Source: Phoronis australis (Eukaryota > Phoronida > Phoronidae). Taken from it: 32,317 nt of DNA. The translations under genes and the position numbers were made by a program. Below, one piece after another: positions 29,908 to 32,317 of this stretch. A model generated the notes under the pieces. That model was not told the origin of the DNA. It saw only the letters and a program-made list of their open reading frames with translations, and did not search any database. Every line of letters starts with the position of its first letter. Position 1 is the first letter of the stretch. The stretch is from contig NMRA01000640.1 of NCBI GenBank assembly GCA_002633005.1, positions 104,191 to 136,507 of the forward strand, read 5' to 3'.

Positions 29908-30254
29908 TAGGCGGATTTAGGGGGCAGGGGGCCCGGGCCCACCCCCCGGCCCCCCTTGGCTGCCGAAAGCAAAAATGGAACCAGTGTGAAGCGCCGGAGG
30001 AAATAATGAGTAAGCAACTGAGGACGGGGCTGGGAAGGGGGTGCCCCAGATCGCGGCGTTCCCGTTTTGTTTATTTTTATTTTTATGTTTTTTTTTAGTC
30101 CACCGGTAGATTTTCCGAACAGATGGTTCACATACTCGGTTCCCCGCAACTTCGGGCCTGTACTGCAGGCATACAATCGCACTTTGTCCGATGATTCCCC
30201 GAGACAGCGTGTTCGCCCCCCCCCCGCCCCCCTTGGAATCCCGGCTAGATCCGA
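29908..30254. mobile_element. Inverted-repeat element, GGATCC-end family
   Basis: The left end TAGGCGGATTTAGGGGGCAG and the right end CCCGGCTAGATCCGAC form imperfect inverted termini, with long G and C runs inside each. Apparent reading frames over it on both strands are low-complexity artefacts. Confidence 0.6.
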
Positions 30255-31938
30255 CACTGTAGTTTTATAAACAAGTTCAGTGAAATCCTTCTGTGTGATG
30301 TATGTTTTGTTGAAATGAGTAATCAAACCAAAACGAGAAATTTCTTCTTTAATGAATTCAAGTTTGCTGTTTTACCCACACTTCCGAAATTACTTAACGA
30401 GACGCCGGGACGTTCTAATGCCGGCGAGTGTCACAGGCGATATCCCAATGGTGAGGGCCAACACTGAATTGGTCGGACTTCAAAACCCACTTGCCGGTGT
30501 TCAAACCATCTAGCTGATCATACTGTTAACTTGAGTTGTGAAGTTGAGCCTGCGGTCAAGTTCTACACAAAAAGTGACGCATGTGGTCAGATGTTGCAAT
30601 CAACTTCCCATCGTAGGTAGGGCAAGGGAAATCATCAACACTGTGGCGATTGTCCAGAGTACAGAAGAGAGCTTCACATTTGTCTCCATAGCAGCTCATT
30701 CCGCTGGTAGCACAAAACTCGCAGATTTTCATCAATGAAGACTGTGCTTTGTGGAGAATCTCATGATGTGTATATAATATTCAAACGGTTAATAGATCAG
30801 ACAACTTCGTAAAACAAAGACCATTTTGCAACATTGCAGCGGCAAACAGTGCCGAACCTAGTCCTGCAGCCAACGCTAGTGTAACATTTTAGATTGACCA
30901 GATACGGTGTGGACGATGATGCATGCGATATTTTTTGGAATATCGGACACCAGAAGCATTGCCAAGCGACCATATTTCTGACTTTGATAACTTATTTGCT
31001 TTCCTCGTATTAAATTGTCTCTTTGTCGTTTCAGTTGCTCAATTGGCCATCAGGAAGTGATGAAAAAGTAAATAGCTAAAATAATTATAAGTACGATAGT
31101 CTTCAAAGTGAGACTATGCAACTACCACGATGATAGCATTCGTTTCGTAAGCTGGCGTAGATCATTATTTTGTAAACATTGTAGAAACCTCCCGTTTGGT
31201 TTCAATTCCAGAGGACCGCGGTTTTTAAATGTAATGAGGAAGCACAAGCATCAGTTTAATCCATTACACGTCCCCGATGCTCTACATTCCGGCATCACAA
31301 TTCGCATGCAAAGTACCACGGTTCAGAGATCCGAAACTTAACGCATTAATTTGGCTAATTTTATCGTATTTCGATCTTAGCGTAAAAATAATGCGGACAA
31401 AGATAATTCAATTTCACAGGTTAACAATTCGGTGAATCACCAGTTTTAGTCCACGATGCGTTATATCCATTTGGTTTAGCAAGTGTTTTCATGAGGAAAG
31501 CTCGCCTGGTTTCCAGCTACAGCTCTACGGCCCTCGTACTGCTGTTCTGTTTATAACCTCGAAAGTATCAATTTACCAACCCCCAGTGTTGCCACTAGTA
31601 GTAGAAATAGTTAACATTGGAACTTGACACCCAGCAACAAGCCGTTAGCTGCCAGGCCTATTATTCTGTACACTAGATAAATTATTTTTATCAACTATTT
31701 AAAGATTTTTCGTTAGAAAAAACAAAAGCAGCACACAAAACAGGTTATGACATAACGTCGAAATTTTTTTCTACGCCCAATACTTCTTTTTTAGGACAAT
31801 TGTCGCATTAGCAATGGCTTCTCTGCAATCAGTTAATATGATACTTGAGGTTGCTACAGTTTGTTTCAATGGCGCAGGCGGATGTTTCAGTATTAAGTAT
31901 AGACCTACACGTACATGTCTTAAATTGAATTCTGTCTC
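30255..31938. other. Intergenic flank, nothing recognised
   Basis: Short unrelated open frames only. No conserved protein, tRNA or recognised ncRNA seen. Confidence 0.5.
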
Positions 31939-31963
31939 TAGGCGGATTCGGGAGGGCGTCCAT
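31939..31963. mobile_element. Single end of a GGATCC-end family element
   Basis: TAGGCGGATTCGGGAGGGCG matches the left end at 29,908. No matching right end was found downstream. Confidence 0.35.
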
Positions 31964-32036
31964 TTATTTTTCTAAAATTGTTTTTGGTCCACCTTTTAGA
32001 CACCTCACTTAGACTCCCTTCCCATTGATTCTCCCC

Positions 32037-32282
32037 GGTGAGGGACTGCATTCTCAAGAGAGCATCCCCTTGACTCCTTACAGTTACAAACTGACCTAAA
32101 CTCTATCACTGGTCTCACAAATGGAAGATGAACCTGGAAAAATGTTGATCTTTAGTATTTTCTAAGTCCAAGAATACTCATTTACAAACAAATCCAATGC
32201 TGGACATAACACTCAATGGGGAAATTATTCCCAAAAAGCTCATACATATATGCATTGGCTTGCTACTAGACCATAAGCTTAC
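32037..32282 (+). pseudogene. Decayed non-LTR retrotransposon reverse transcriptase fragment
   Basis: Across frameshifts it reads VRDCILKR (degenerate ADDC-like), DSLQLQTDLNSITGLTN, then KWKMNLEKC, a stop, SLVFSKSKNT, ITLNGEIIP and CIGLLLDHKLTS. The order of LQ-DL, W-M-N-KC, NG-I and a YLGv-D-L-like motif is that of the C-terminal part of a non-LTR reverse transcriptase. It is broken by a stop and frameshifts, so it is dead, and it ends where another element begins at 32,287. Confidence 0.65.
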
Positions 32283-32286
32283 ATCA

Positions 32287-32317
32287 TAGGCGGATTTAGG
32301 GGGGGGGCAGGGGGCCC
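32287..32317. mobile_element. GGATCC-end family element, cut by window end
   Basis: TAGGCGGATTTAGGGGGGGG matches the left terminus at 29,908. The rest lies outside. It directly abuts the reverse transcriptase remnant, so it probably inserted into it. Confidence 0.5.

Noticed and set aside
29871-30326. 151-residue minus-strand open frame and its plus-strand partner
   Set aside because: Both cover an inverted-repeat element with long G/C runs. The composition is low complexity and no family was recognised.

Overview
This is animal nuclear DNA carrying the 5' quarter of one large gene on the minus strand, the HECT E3 ubiquitin ligase HUWE1. Reading from high to low coordinates, a 5' untranslated exon near 29.1 kb is followed by the start codon at 27,975-27,977 and then by 24 coding exons with GT/AG borders and matching phases. 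The last visible exon ends at 955. Together they encode about 1,197 residues: the N-terminal armadillo-like part with the DUF908 and DUF913 regions. UBA, WWE and HECT domains are outside the window. The species cannot be fixed. Short introns, strong allelic difference and the repeat types suggest a highly heterozygous marine invertebrate; a cephalochordate or another invertebrate deuterostome is possible.

The most interesting content lies in the introns. Four loci (five counting an assembly duplicate) on the host's sense strand form one H/ACA-box snoRNA family. They show two hairpins, an H-box position, a terminal ACA, compensatory stem changes and invariant pocket sequences. Two further intronic loci form a C/D-box snoRNA family with a U59-like guide. 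From remembered conserved 18S rRNA sequence, all three guide elements point to one 51-nt stretch of 18S: an A (human Am1031), a U 25 nt downstream (human Psi1056) and a U another 25 nt downstream (human Psi1081). HUWE1 here therefore appears to host a multi-copy snoRNA set focused on one part of the small subunit rRNA.

Three stretches appear twice in tandem (10.6-13.3/13.3-16.6 kb, 4.6-5.35/5.9-6.7 kb, 1.5-2.1/2.1-2.65 kb). Each pair meets at a single N, at a point where one copy is cut off. This is the pattern of two haplotype contigs placed end to end, not of real tandem duplication. In the two larger pairs one copy carries a 753-bp (or truncated) TTA-flanked inverted-repeat element that the other lacks, giving natural empty sites.

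Layout: 1-954 intron; 955-2,687 exons 24-25 with a collapsed allelic overlap; 3.3-7.8 kb exons 20-23, both C/D snoRNAs and a truncated element; 8.1-10.4 kb exons 17-19, one H/ACA snoRNA and a 23-bp tandem repeat; 10.6-16.6 kb two alleles of exons 15-16 each with an H/ACA snoRNA; 16.9-22.5 kb exons 6-14 and two more H/ACA snoRNAs; 22.5-25.3 kb long intron; 25.3-29.1 kb exons 1-5; 29.1-32.3 kb promoter side, with MITE-like elements and a decayed non-LTR reverse transcriptase.
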